This document shows positions 1 through 8,726 of a stretch of DNA of 64,000 bases, piece by piece (position 1 is the first letter of the stretch; each line of letters begins with the position of its first letter). The notes beneath the pieces were generated by a model. The model was not told where the DNA came from and made no database searches. It saw only the letters and a program-made list of their open reading frames with translations. Both the position numbers and the translations under genes were made by a program. Origin of the DNA: Silvimonas iriomotensis (GTDB lineage Bacteria; Pseudomonadota; Gammaproteobacteria; Burkholderiales; Chitinibacteraceae); the NCBI RefSeq assembly GCF_014645535.1, contig NZ_BMLX01000002.1, forward strand, positions 682,001 through 746,000, in the 5' to 3' direction.

Positions 1-1
1 C

Positions 2-1024
2 GGCGCGGCGGGCATGACGGTTGATGATCTGGAGAACCGCTTCCAGGGGATTGAAGTCGGGCGCGTATTGCGGGCGGGGCAAGTGGCGCCGCTGACGCAA
101 GAGCTGGTGCTGAGCCGCGATGATCTGGTGCTGCTCACTGGCCGCCGCGCCGCCGTGCTGGAAGCCGCCAGCGTGATCGGGCCGGAACACGCCGACGTCG
201 CCGCGCTGGACTTCGCCATCGAGACCCGCGAAGTGGTGTTCAACCGGCGTGATCTGGAAGGCCATACCCTGGCGCAACTGACCGAGATGGGACGCAAATC
301 CGGGGTGGGCGAAGGCGTGCACCTGATGGCGATCACCCGTGGCGGGCAACCCATCCCGCCGCTGTTTGAAGTGCAGTTGCAGTATGGCGACGTGCTGCGG
401 CTGTATGGCTCACACGAGAACCTGCAACGCCTGGCGCCGCGCCTTGGTGCTACGGTGGATCAATCCGACCGGACCGATTTCACCTTTGCCGGCCTGGGGA
501 TTGTGCTGGGCATTCTGATTGGCATCGTGAGCGTGCGCATCTCTGGCGTGGCGTTTTCTCTGGGCACGGGCGGCGGTGCGTTGCTGACTGGCCTCGTGTT
601 TGGCTGGTATCAGGCGCGCAATCCGCAACTCGGGCATATCCCCGCTTCTGCCATTGCCTTGATGAAAGACCTGGGGCTGGCCGTGTTCATTGCTTGCGTG
701 GGTTTGTCGTCCGGGCCGCAAGCGCTGTCGCTGATCCATAAATACGGCGTGGCCTTGCCGCTGACCGGGGTGCTGATTGCGCTGGTGCCGGCGCTGGTCT
801 CGCTGCTGGTTGGCCGTTATGTCCTCAAGCTGGAAGCCCCGGTGCTGCTGGGTGCCATTGCCGGCCAGCAATGCAGCACGCCGGCGCTGAGCGCCGTGGT
901 CAACGTCGCCGGCAACACCACCCCGCTGCTGGGTTACACCATCACCTATGCCATTTCCAACGCGTTGTTGCCACTGATGGGACCACTGATCGTGTTCCTG
1001 TCGGGCGTGGTGATCGCGCACTAG
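2..1024 (+). CDS. AspT-type aspartate:alanine antiporter, C-terminal part (cut by window start)
   Basis: The reading frame is open from the first bases of the window, so the 5' part of the gene is missing. About 340 residues remain of the roughly 560 usual for the aspartate:alanine exchanger (AAE) family. Visible parts are two TrkA-C-like soluble segments (around VLLTGRRAAVLE and YGDVLRLYGSHE) and the second membrane half with the family signatures GTGGGALLTGLVFGWYQAR and GLSSG. It is an inner-membrane exchanger. The next gene, 43 bp downstream, is a full-length paralogue and aspartate decarboxylase follows, so aspartate in and alanine out is the likely exchange. The family assignment is strong; the substrate is inferred from context. 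Confidence 0.85.
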   Translation, partial: GAAGMTVDDLENRFQGIEVGRVLRAGQVAPLTQELVLSRDDLVLLTGRRAAVLEAASVIGPEHADVAALDFAIETREVVFNRRDLEGHTLAQLTEMGRKSGVGEGVHLMAITRGGQPIPPLFEVQLQYGDVLRLYGSHENLQRLAPRLGATVDQSDRTDFTFAGLGIVLGILIGIVSVRISGVAFSLGTGGGALLTGLVFGWYQARNPQLGHIPASAIALMKDLGLAVFIACVGLSSGPQALSLIHKYGVALPLTGVLIALVPALVSLLVGRYVLKLEAPVLLGAIAGQQCSTPALSAVVNVAGNTTPLLGYTITYAISNALLPLMGPLIVFLSGVVIAH

Positions 1025-1067
1025 TTTTTTCCGCGTTGTCTGTTTATTTCCAGCAAGGGAGATTGAA

Positions 1068-2753
1068 GTGGACTGGTTGCATGATATTTTCAAGCATTCG
1101 CCGGAGATCGCGCTGTTCTTCTCCCTGGCAGTGGGTTACCGGATCGGCCAGATACACTTTGGCAAGTTCCAGTTAGGCGGTGTGGCGGGGTCCTTGCTGG
1201 TGGCGGTGATCGTCAGCCAGGTGGGCGTGTCGGTAGACCCAGGCGTCAAGGCCGTGTTGTTTGCGCTGTTCATCTACGCGGTGGGTTATGAAAGCGGCCC
1301 GAGTTTTTTCTCTTCGCTGGGCAAACAGTCCATCCGGGAAATCATTCTGGCGGCGGTGCTCTCGATTACCGGCCTGATCACGGTGGTGGTGTGCGCCAAG
1401 ATCTTCTCGCTCGACAAGGGGCTTGCGGCCGGGATTGCAGCGGGCGGGCTGACGCAGTCGGCCATTATCGGGACGGCGGGCGACGCCATCACCAAGCTGG
1501 GCCTGGGCGCCGATGAAGTCAAACGCCTGCAGGCCAACGTGGCGATCGGTTACGCCGTGACCTACGTGTTCGGCTCGTTCGGCGCGATCATTGTCTGCGT
1601 GAACATGCTGCCCAAGCTGATGGGCCGCAGCATCCGCGAAGACGCCATTGCGGCAGAAGCCTCGCAACAGGCCGGCGTCCACGTTCTGGGCCCGGGCCAA
1701 CTGGCTGCGGCACCGGCACTGGTGGGCCGTTTGTACCGCATTGGCGCGGCCGCTGGCCGCCAGGTCAGCGAGATCGAACAAGCCTCGCAACCGCCCATTA
1801 CCCTGGAAAAACTCAAGCGTGACGGCAAGGTGATCGACATCGGCGGCGACACGCTGCTGCAACAGGGCGATATCGTCCTTGTGGTCGGCCGCCGCACTGC
1901 GGTGCTGGAACAAGCCCCGAGCCTGGGCACGGAAATCCATGGCGAAGAAGGCATGGATCTGGTGGTGCAGGCCCGCGAACTGGTGGTGACCAGCCAGCAA
2001 ATGATTGGCAAAACCGTCAAAGAGATCATCGAGCAGACCTCGCCCGTGGTGCGCCATGGCGTGTATCTGACTGGTATCTCCCGCATGGGCAAGCCGCAGG
2101 CACTCTCGCCGGACACCCGCATCGAGCGCGGCGACAGCGTGCAGATCTACGGCGCAGAACGTGATGTGAACCGCGTGGCCGGCCAGATCGGCTATATGGT
2201 GATCCCCAGCGACAAGACCGACTTTGTGTACATGGGCGCCGGCCTGGTGGTCGGTCTGCTGATCGGCCTGCTGGTGGTCAAGCTCGGTTCGATTCCGCTC
2301 ACGCTGGGCAGCGGCGGCGGTGCGCTGTTGTCAGGTCTGTTGTTTGGCTGGTATCGCGCCAAAAAGCAAAGCTTCGGGCTGATCCCCAGCGGCGCCGTAC
2401 AACTGCTTAAAGACCTTGGGCTGGCCGGTTTTGTGGTGGTGGTCGGTTTGTCGTCCGGCCTGCAGGCGGTTGAAACCGTGCGCGCTCAGGGTTTGTCCAT
2501 TTTCCTGATCGGCGTGGTGGTAACCATGCTGCCCATGATCCTGACCATGCTGTTTGGCCGCTACGTCTTGCGCTATGACAACGTGGCCGTCTTTGCCGGT
2601 GCGCTGTCTGGCTCGCGCAGTGCCAACCCGGCGTTTGGTGAAATCCTGACCAAGGCAGAGAACTCCGTCCCGACGGTGCCCTTTGCCATTACCTATGCGC
2701 TGGCCAATGTGTTTCTGACGTTGTTGGGTCCGCTGATTGTGGCCCTGGTCTGA
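1068..2753 (+). CDS. aspT: AspT-type aspartate:alanine antiporter
   Basis: 561 residues, the normal AAE-family length. The start is a GTG preceded by AAGGGA about 8 bp upstream. The layout is an N-terminal membrane half (about residues 10-190), two TrkA-C-like domains (about 205-370) and a C-terminal membrane half with GSGGGALLSGLLFGWYRAK and GLSSG. Members such as Tetragenococcus AspT exchange aspartate for alanine electrogenically. With the decarboxylase encoded next, each cycle consumes a cytoplasmic proton and exports charge. It lies 43 bp after a paralogous antiporter and about 60 bp before the decarboxylase, so one transcript is likely. Which paralogue carries aspartate cannot be told from the sequence. 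Confidence 0.88.
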   Translation: MDWLHDIFKHSPEIALFFSLAVGYRIGQIHFGKFQLGGVAGSLLVAVIVSQVGVSVDPGVKAVLFALFIYAVGYESGPSFFSSLGKQSIREIILAAVLSITGLITVVVCAKIFSLDKGLAAGIAAGGLTQSAIIGTAGDAITKLGLGADEVKRLQANVAIGYAVTYVFGSFGAIIVCVNMLPKLMGRSIREDAIAAEASQQAGVHVLGPGQLAAAPALVGRLYRIGAAAGRQVSEIEQASQPPITLEKLKRDGKVIDIGGDTLLQQGDIVLVVGRRTAVLEQAPSLGTEIHGEEGMDLVVQARELVVTSQQMIGKTVKEIIEQTSPVVRHGVYLTGISRMGKPQALSPDTRIERGDSVQIYGAERDVNRVAGQIGYMVIPSDKTDFVYMGAGLVVGLLIGLLVVKLGSIPLTLGSGGGALLSGLLFGWYRAKKQSFGLIPSGAVQLLKDLGLAGFVVVVGLSSGLQAVETVRAQGLSIFLIGVVVTMLPMILTMLFGRYVLRYDNVAVFAGALSGSRSANPAFGEILTKAENSVPTVPFAITYALANVFLTLLGPLIVALV

Positions 2754-2813
2754 TCAACCGGGCCGGGTGTGCCGGCCCGTTCCTTTGTAAACGATGCAAC
2801 AGGAGCAGTTTCG

Positions 2814-4490
2814 ATGAGTACCCTCAATTTCGAAGAACTGGCTACTTTGAGTCCGTTTGAACTCAAAGACGTACTGATGAAGTCGGCGTCCAGCAATCGT
2901 GAACGGTCCATGCTCAACGCAGGTCGTGGCAACCCCAACTTCCTTGCGACCGTGCCGCGCCACGGCTTCTTCCAGTTCGGCCTGTTTGCCATGACTGAAG
3001 CCGAGCGCTCGTTCATCTACATGCCCGAAGGCGTGGGCGGCTTTCCGCACCGCGACGGCATTGAAGCGCGTTTCGAGATTTTCACCCAGACCCACGCTAA
3101 CACTGAAGGCATCGACTTCTTGAAGTCGTCCGTCTCTTATGTGCGCGACCAGCTGGGCCTGGATGCCGGTGATTTCATTTATGAAATGTGTGAGGCCATT
3201 CTGGGTTGTAACTACCCGGTGCCGGACCGCATGCTCAAGCTGACCGAAGAAGTGGTGGCGCACTACATCCACCGCGAAATGGTCGGTACTTACCCGTTCC
3301 TGGGCCGCTTTGACATGTACGCCGTCGAAGGCGGCACGGCGGCCATGACGTACCTCTTCAACAGCCTGCGTGAAAACGGCCTGTTGAACCCGGGCGACAC
3401 CATTGCGCTGGGCATGCCGATCTTCACGCCGTATATCGAAATCCCGGAACTGAACGACTACAAACTGCATGTCGTGACCGTGGATGCGCCGCCGGAAAAC
3501 AACTGGCAGTTCACCAAAAAAGAACTGGATAAACTGCTGGACCCGAAGGTCAAGGCGTTCTTCCTGGTGAACCCCAGCAACCCGCCGTCCGTGCGCATCA
3601 GCAATGAAACGCTGGAATACATTGCCGAGATCGTCAAAAAGCGCCCGGAACTGATCCTGCTGACCGATGACGTCTACGGCACCTTTGCCGACGATTTTGT
3701 CTCTTTGTTTGCCATGTGCCCGCAGAACACCATCCTGGTGTACTCGTTCTCCAAGTACTTTGGCGCAACGGGCTGGCGTATGGGCGTGGTGGCCACGCAT
3801 GAAGACAACGTCTTCGACAAACTGATTGCCAAACTGCCGGCTGCCAAACTCAAGGAACTGGACGAGCGCTACGGCTCCATCACCACCGAGCCGCGCAAAC
3901 TCAAGTTCATTGACCGCCTTGTGGCCGATAGCCGCACCGTGGCGCTGAACCACACCGCGGGTCTGTCTACCCCGGTGCAGGCGCAAATGGCGCTGTTCTC
4001 TTTGTTTGCGCTGATGGATGAGCCGGAAGCCTACAAGAAGGCCATGAAGCGCATCGTTCGCCGTCGCAAGATTGCGCTGTACAAAGAGATGGGTCTGCCG
4101 GTGCCGCATGATCCGGATTCGATCGACTACTACCACTTGCTGGACTGGGAAACCATCGCCGGCCAGTTGTATGGCAAAGAGTTTGTCGACGCCATGCTCA
4201 AGCAGTTCAAGCCCAACGAGTTCTTGCTGCGCCTGGCCGAAGAAACCGGCGTGGTGCTGCTGCCGGGCCGCGGTTTTGGTACCACGCACCCGTCTGGCCG
4301 TGTCTCGCTGGCCAACCTGAACGAAGTGGACTACTCCCGTATCGGCGCGGCCGTTCACAAACTGGGCACGCACTACTACGAGCAATATATGGCAGCCAAG
4401 GGTGGCAAGAAACCGGCCGCTGCCGCAGCGGCCAAGGCCCCGGCCAAGACCGCGACCAAAAAAGCCGCAGCGCCCAAGTCGAAGAAGTAA
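2814..4490 (+). CDS. aspD: Aspartate 4-decarboxylase (bifunctional aspartate aminotransferase/beta-decarboxylase)
   Basis: PLP-dependent class I/II aminotransferase-fold enzyme that converts L-aspartate to L-alanine and CO2. ATG 2814 is chosen because AGGAG lies 8 bp upstream; an upstream in-frame start at 2769 lacks such a site. The probable PLP lysine is K314 in SFSKYFGATGWRMG, and NPSNPPSVR is the usual Asn-containing cofactor motif. The core matches the family's roughly 530 residues. Beyond it is a tail of about 25 residues rich in Lys and Ala (from GGKKPAAAAAAK to KSKK) that I do not associate with the family. It is the last gene of the antiporter operon and is followed by a strong terminator. 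Confidence 0.92.
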   Translation: MSTLNFEELATLSPFELKDVLMKSASSNRERSMLNAGRGNPNFLATVPRHGFFQFGLFAMTEAERSFIYMPEGVGGFPHRDGIEARFEIFTQTHANTEGIDFLKSSVSYVRDQLGLDAGDFIYEMCEAILGCNYPVPDRMLKLTEEVVAHYIHREMVGTYPFLGRFDMYAVEGGTAAMTYLFNSLRENGLLNPGDTIALGMPIFTPYIEIPELNDYKLHVVTVDAPPENNWQFTKKELDKLLDPKVKAFFLVNPSNPPSVRISNETLEYIAEIVKKRPELILLTDDVYGTFADDFVSLFAMCPQNTILVYSFSKYFGATGWRMGVVATHEDNVFDKLIAKLPAAKLKELDERYGSITTEPRKLKFIDRLVADSRTVALNHTAGLSTPVQAQMALFSLFALMDEPEAYKKAMKRIVRRRKIALYKEMGLPVPHDPDSIDYYHLLDWETIAGQLYGKEFVDAMLKQFKPNEFLLRLAEETGVVLLPGRGFGTTHPSGRVSLANLNEVDYSRIGAAVHKLGTHYYEQYMAAKGGKKPAAAAAAKAPAKTATKKAAAPKSKK

Positions 4491-4514
4491 ACCGGCCCTG
4501 GCGTGATGTAGCAC

Positions 4515-4547
4515 AAAAAACCGGCAGCTTCTGGCTGCCGGTTTTTT
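4515..4547. terminator. Rho-independent terminator after aspD
   Basis: An A-run, then CCGGCAG, a 7-nt loop, CTGCCGG and a T-run. It is nearly symmetrical, so it could act on both strands, and it closes the aspT-aspD transcription unit. Confidence 0.9.
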
Positions 4548-4651
4548 CATTCAGCGGTCAGGCCTCAAACGCACACCGCCCGCAGCAATCACGCCGCCGC
4601 CTCATCGCCGTCAATGCACAGGCCGGCCGGTGTTTTCCTTTTGCGCTGCCA

Positions 4652-5158
4652 ATGCGGTATCGTCGATGCCTCCAGTCACTGACCGCCGCCCTGCCCCAGA
4701 TGCTCCCGCTCTATCGCGATCCGGCCTTTTACCAGCTGCTGGCCGACAGCTACGCCCGGCTGCTGGGCCAGCCCCTGGTGCCGCCCACCGTTCCGCCCGC
4801 CGACGCAGCCCGCTGGTTGTACGAAACCGCACCATTTGCCGTGCTGGCGCACAACACCGAGCCAGATCCGGTCTTCATTTATGGCAACAAGGCCGCGCAA
4901 TGGCGCTTTGGCTATAGCTGGGACGAACTGACCCGGCTGCCTTCCCGGCTGTCTGCCGAAGCCCCCAACCGCGAGGCGCGGCAGCAGTTTCTGGAACGGG
5001 TACAACGCCAGGGCTATGAGGCAGGTTACAACGGCGTGCGCATTACCCGCTCGGGCCAGCGTTTCATGATTGAAGAAGCCACCTTGTGGCAATTGTTCGA
5101 TACCCAGGGCCACCTGCACGGCCAGGCGGTGATCATTCCGCGAACGCGTGATCTGTAA
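4652..5158 (+). CDS. MEKHLA (PAS-like) domain protein
   Basis: 168 residues from ATG 4652; an in-frame ATG at 4700 is an alternative, and neither has a clear ribosome binding site. The body from about residue 25 resembles the MEKHLA domain, a PAS-like fold found alone in bacteria and at the C-terminus of plant HD-ZIP III proteins. It contains FAVLAHNTEPDPVFIYGNKAA and WDELTRLPSRLSAE. No signal peptide or membrane segment is seen, so it is probably a cytoplasmic sensor module without its own output domain. It stands alone between two terminators. Its role is unknown. Confidence 0.7.
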   Translation: MRYRRCLQSLTAALPQMLPLYRDPAFYQLLADSYARLLGQPLVPPTVPPADAARWLYETAPFAVLAHNTEPDPVFIYGNKAAQWRFGYSWDELTRLPSRLSAEAPNREARQQFLERVQRQGYEAGYNGVRITRSGQRFMIEEATLWQLFDTQGHLHGQAVIIPRTRDL

Positions 5159-5205
5159 ACGGCAAGGCGATGGCAGCTGGCGCGGCTGATCGCCTCGCCC
5201 CCGGC

Positions 5206-5249
5206 ATGAAAAACGCCCCCGCTGCGTGCTGCATTGGGGGCGTTTTCAT
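5206..5249. terminator. Bidirectional terminator between convergent genes
   Basis: Inverted repeat ATGAAAAACGCCCCC / GGGGGCGTTTTCAT around a 15-nt loop. It lies between the plus-strand MEKHLA gene and the minus-strand SDR gene and has T-runs in both directions. Confidence 0.85.
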
Positions 5250-5272
5250 TCAGGCCAGGGGCTGGATGCGGT

Positions 5273-6037
5273 TTACACCTGCGCCATGCCGCCATCGACA
5301 AACAGCTCGACGCCATTTACATAAGACGATTCATCAGAGGCAAGGAACACGGCCGCGCTGCCAATTTCTGCCGGCTGGCCGACGCGTCCTTGCGGCACTT
5401 GCGTGGCAAGGTAATCCAGCAAGCCTTGTTGCTGGGCCGGATCATTGCCCACCAGTTCGACCAGCCCCGGGGTCTGGATCGGGCCGGGAGAAAGCGTGTT
5501 GATGCGGATGGCGCGCCCTTTCAGATCAAGAATCCAGCTGCGTGCCAGATTGCGCACGGCCGCTTTGGAAGCACTGTAGATACTGAACGCTGCCGTACCC
5601 AGGACCGAGGTCGTGGACCCGGCCAGGATCACCGATGCCCCGGTAGCGGCCTTGTCCAGCAACGGCAGGGCTTTCTGTACGGTGAAGATCACGCCTTTGA
5701 CATTGCGGGCAAAGATATCGTCCACATGTTTCTCGGTCAGTTCGCCCAGCGGCAGCATGTCGCCACCACCGGCATTGGCGTACAGCACATCCAGCCGGCC
5801 ATGGCGCGCCTGCACCTGGGCATACAGTGCGTCCAGATCCTCCAGCCGGGTAGAGTCTGCAAGTACGCCGTAGGCGTTGGCGCCAATGGCGGCCACGGCG
5901 GCATCCAGTTCGGCCTTGCGGCGGCCGGTGATGTAAACCGTGGCGCCTTCTGCGGCGAATGCCTTGGCCGCGCCAAGACCAATCCCGGTGGTACCGCCAG
6001 TGATGACAGCAACTTTGTTTGCAAGACGATTAGCCAT
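5273..6037 (-). CDS. Short-chain dehydrogenase/reductase (SDR family)
   Basis: 254 residues, a classical SDR. The NAD(P)-binding TGGTTGIG motif is at residues 13-20, NAG follows at about 86-88, and a catalytic Ser with YSASK lies near 140-156. The C-terminus VNGVELFVDGGMAQV is typical of glucose-1-dehydrogenase-like members. In TGRRKAEL the arginines after the second beta strand suggest an NADP preference, which is inference. The physiological substrate cannot be told. It is transcribed divergently from a LysR regulator across 134 bp, so it is likely that regulator's target. Confidence 0.9.
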   Translation of the reverse strand: MANRLANKVAVITGGTTGIGLGAAKAFAAEGATVYITGRRKAELDAAVAAIGANAYGVLADSTRLEDLDALYAQVQARHGRLDVLYANAGGGDMLPLGELTEKHVDDIFARNVKGVIFTVQKALPLLDKAATGASVILAGSTTSVLGTAAFSIYSASKAAVRNLARSWILDLKGRAIRINTLSPGPIQTPGLVELVGNDPAQQQGLLDYLATQVPQGRVGQPAEIGSAAVFLASDESSYVNGVELFVDGGMAQV

Positions 6038-6171
6038 GATGTGCTCCTTGTTTCAGGTGTGGTGAAGAGGTGAAGCCACTTTATTCAATTCGCTCACATG
6101 GATAAACTGGCAAAAAATCATTTAATAATTTCCATACATGAATAATCACCCCAAGCCTGGAAAAGCCCGTC
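6038..6171. promoter_or_regulatory. Divergent SDR/LysR promoter region
   Basis: 134 bp between the two start codons, AT-rich near the LysR gene. It must hold both promoters and any LysR binding site. A weak dyad ATTTCCATACATGAAT at 6128-6143 has the approximate spacing of a T-N11-A LysR box, but it is imperfect. No individual promoter is called. Confidence 0.45.
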
Positions 6172-7119
6172 ATGGATAACCTGCTCGCCCTGCGTGTGTT
6201 CGTGCGGATTGTGGACGCCGGCGGTTTTGCCAAAGCCGCAGATGCCATGAACCTGCCCCGGGCCACCGCCACCAAACTGATCCAGGATCTGGAAAAACAA
6301 CTGCGCGTGCGCTTGTTGCACCGGACTACGCGCCAGGTCAGCGTCACGCCTGAAGGCGCCGCGTATTACGAGCGCGCAGCGCGGCTGATTGCCGAACTGG
6401 AAGAAATGGACGAGGCGGTGTCCAACTCGCGCGCGCAATTGCGCGGGCGTATCCGCGTGGATGTGGGCTCGGTCCTGGCCAACCGCATCGTCATCCCTGC
6501 CCTGCCGGATTTGCGGGCGCGATACCCGGAACTGCAGGTGGACCTGGGCGTGAGCGATCGCCCGGTCAACCTGATTGGTGAAGGGGTGGATTGCGTGATC
6601 CGGGGTGGCGAGCTGGCCGATACCTCCATGGTGGCGCGGCATCTGGCCGATCTGGACTGGGTCACGGTGGCCAGCCCGGTTTATCTGAACGCGCGGGGTG
6701 AACCAGCGCACCCCAACGATCTGCAACCGCGCCAAGCCGGCGGCGCAGACCCGGCCGTGCTGCCCGGGCACGCCATTGCCGGCTATTTTTCATCGCTCTC
6801 CGGCCGCGCTTTTCCGCTGGAATTTCACAAGGATGGTGAACGCATTCTGGTGTCGGCCGAGCCCGCCGTCGCCGTTAATGAAAGTACCGCGCACCTGAGC
6901 ACCTTGCTGGCCGGCGTCGGCATTGGCCAGACGTTTCGCTTTGCCGCAGCGCCCTGGTTGCGGGATGGCCAGTTGCGCCAGGTGTTGCCAGACTGGACGC
7001 GCCCACATCATCCGCTGCATTTGCTGTACCCGGTCAATCGTCACCGCAGCGCCAAATTGCTGGCCTTTGCCGACTGGATACAAGGCGTGTTCGCGCCCTT
7101 TGATTACCGCAAAGTCTGA
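6172..7119 (+). CDS. LysR-family transcriptional regulator
   Basis: 315 residues. The N-terminal winged helix-turn-helix (about 1-60) includes FVRIVDAGGFAKAADAMNLPRATATKLIQDLEK in two stretches, followed by the linker helix and a periplasmic-binding-like effector domain (about 90-300) with the DCVIRGGEL segment typical of the CrgA/DmlR subgroup. Divergent orientation to the SDR gene suggests control of that gene. Around residues 183-200 the sequence QPRQAGGADPAVLPGHAIAG is less conserved than usual for the subgroup, but the frame is intact. Confidence 0.9.
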   Translation: MDNLLALRVFVRIVDAGGFAKAADAMNLPRATATKLIQDLEKQLRVRLLHRTTRQVSVTPEGAAYYERAARLIAELEEMDEAVSNSRAQLRGRIRVDVGSVLANRIVIPALPDLRARYPELQVDLGVSDRPVNLIGEGVDCVIRGGELADTSMVARHLADLDWVTVASPVYLNARGEPAHPNDLQPRQAGGADPAVLPGHAIAGYFSSLSGRAFPLEFHKDGERILVSAEPAVAVNESTAHLSTLLAGVGIGQTFRFAAAPWLRDGQLRQVLPDWTRPHHPLHLLYPVNRHRSAKLLAFADWIQGVFAPFDYRKV

Positions 7120-7130
7120 AGCGGACCACA

Positions 7131-7156
7131 AAAAAGCCCTGTTACCAGGGCTTTTT
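7131..7156. terminator. Bidirectional terminator
   Basis: AAAAAGCCCTG, a short loop, CAGGGCTTTTT. It serves the LysR gene on the plus strand and the SLAC1-type transporter on the minus strand. Confidence 0.85.
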
Positions 7157-7178
7157 GCTGCTGCGGCACGCCGCTGGC

Positions 7179-8195
7179 TTAGCTGCTCAGGGCGCGCAAT
7201 TCACCACGGGCAATGCCCCACACGGTTCTGAGGGCCAGCGCCACAATCACCACGGTGGACAGCGCCAGCAAGATCAGCGCAATCGCATTGGCCACCGGAT
7301 GATGAACGAAGGCGGCGTACTTCAGCGCGGCGTTAGTCGAGGCAGCCAGCGGGAAGCTGACCGCCCACCACGACACCCGGAACGGACAGCACGCGGCCAG
7401 GTTTCTGAGCCGGCCCAGCAACACGGCCAGCACAAACAAGGCCAGCATATACAGCGCCGTGGCAAAACCATCCACCGTGCCCGTGGTGGCGATATAGGCA
7501 GAAAAACCCACTGAAAACGGCGCGACCAGGATCAGCAGCGACGGTTGCAATGCGTCCGGCAACGGTTCTTCAAACAACAGCCGCGACATGATCATGGTGA
7601 ACAGCGGAATCGCAAAAAACAGCCCCACGGCCAGGGCGAACACCATCAAGCCGTGCAATTCATCCGCCCAGCCCAGCGCCGGCAACGCCAGCGGCAGGTC
7701 AATCAACCCCACCACCGGCACAATCCAGGCCGGTGTGGCATGCGCCGGCTTTTGCCGCACGCTGATCCAGCGCGACACCATGGCCCAGGCAAACACCATC
7801 ATGCCCGCTGCGCCCACGGACCAGACCACACGCGCCAGGTCACGGTCCAGGTCGACCAGCAAGATGGCAATCAGCATCAGGCTGATCAGGGGCGTACCGA
7901 ACAGATTGCCGGCGATGGGGTGTTGAAATTCAGCCCGCACATGCTCAAACCCGGTGACGGCCTTGATCAGGTACGCGCCCGCCATCACCACAAACGCCAG
8001 CAGCGCCAGCAAGCCGGGCACGCTGGACAGCCACAACGGCGCGCCAAACAGCGCGTGCGCACCGCGCCAGGCCACCGTCAACCCGGTCAGCCCCATGACC
8101 GAGCCAAACAGGGCCACCGGCAAATAAGCAAGACGCGCGGTTTCTACGGTCTGCGCAGCAGACAACGTTGTTGCAGGGGGGACTGCTGTTTTCAT
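7179..8195 (-). CDS. SLAC1/TDT-family anion or dicarboxylate transporter (TehA-like)
   Basis: 338 residues with about ten hydrophobic segments, starting with LAYLPVALFGSVMGLTGLT. This opening and the pattern of paired helices match the tellurite-resistance/dicarboxylate transporter family, which includes bacterial TehA and plant SLAC1 anion channels. It acts in the inner membrane; the substrate (an anion, possibly a C4 acid) is not determinable. The start lies 10 bp after the stop of the DUF302 gene, so the two are probably co-transcribed. Confidence 0.85.
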   Translation of the reverse strand: MKTAVPPATTLSAAQTVETARLAYLPVALFGSVMGLTGLTVAWRGAHALFGAPLWLSSVPGLLALLAFVVMAGAYLIKAVTGFEHVRAEFQHPIAGNLFGTPLISLMLIAILLVDLDRDLARVVWSVGAAGMMVFAWAMVSRWISVRQKPAHATPAWIVPVVGLIDLPLALPALGWADELHGLMVFALAVGLFFAIPLFTMIMSRLLFEEPLPDALQPSLLILVAPFSVGFSAYIATTGTVDGFATALYMLALFVLAVLLGRLRNLAACCPFRVSWWAVSFPLAASTNAALKYAAFVHHPVANAIALILLALSTVVIVALALRTVWGIARGELRALSS

Positions 8196-8205
8196 TCTCG
8201 TCTCC

Positions 8206-8607
8206 TTAGCCGGTCACGGTTATTTCTAGCAGTGCCTGCGCCTTTTGCAGCGCGCTCAGGGCGTTATCGGCAATCCCCGCAGCGCGGGCGGATGATTGAA
8301 CAGGGTGATAAGCCACCAGAACCTGGTTGCCCGCCTGCCTGATCAGCACCCTGAGCGGCAAATCCAGCGCAAAGCGGGGCGACTGCAGCATCAGCGGCGT
8401 ACCGGCCCTGGGATTGCCGTAAACCAGGACCACAGTGGGTGGCATGCTCAGCCCCACGGCCTCGGCGCCTGCGGCATGATCCAGCCGGGCAAATACGGTC
8501 ATGCCGGCCGCCTCAATGGCCTGGGTCAGCCGGGTTACGGTGGCGTCAAAATCATGGCGGCTGGTGATTTCGGTCAGGTCAGGATCGTTCTGGATCGGGC
8601 TGGACAT
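8206..8607 (-). CDS. DUF302 domain protein
   Basis: 133 residues. The sequence FDATVTRLTQAIEAAGMTVFARLDHAAGA followed by PPTVVLVYGNPRAGTPLM (shown here as separate motifs) is the DUF302 pattern, a small alpha/beta fold of unknown function that is often cytoplasmic or lipid-associated. No signal peptide is visible. It is the first gene of a two-gene unit with the SLAC1-type transporter and is divergent from an AraC regulator. DUF302 proteins are often next to transport or redox genes, but no biochemical role can be stated. Confidence 0.8.
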   Translation of the reverse strand: MSSPIQNDPDLTEITSRHDFDATVTRLTQAIEAAGMTVFARLDHAAGAEAVGLSMPPTVVLVYGNPRAGTPLMLQSPRFALDLPLRVLIRQAGNQVLVAYHPVQSSARAAGIADNALSALQKAQALLEITVTG

Positions 8608-8726
8608 GGTGCCTCCTCATCGGGCTGCGTTGCGGCGTGCAACGGGTCTGTGCATGGTTGGCAGTATTGCCTGGTGCATTCAGACTGTGAATACTGTTGA
8701 GTATCAACATATAGCGGATTCGGCTC
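8608..8726. promoter_or_regulatory. Divergent DUF302/AraC promoter region with a dyad
   Basis: 119 bp between divergent starts. It holds the perfect inverted repeat GTTGA-GTA-TCAAC at 8696-8708, 19 bp before the AraC start. This is a candidate operator, perhaps for autoregulation. No clear -35/-10 pair is called. Confidence 0.4.

Noticed and set aside
2754-4550. Long open frame on the minus strand opposite aspD (598 codons)
   Set aside because: It is His/Arg/Gln-rich antisense of a well-conserved enzyme, a typical GC-rich shadow frame.
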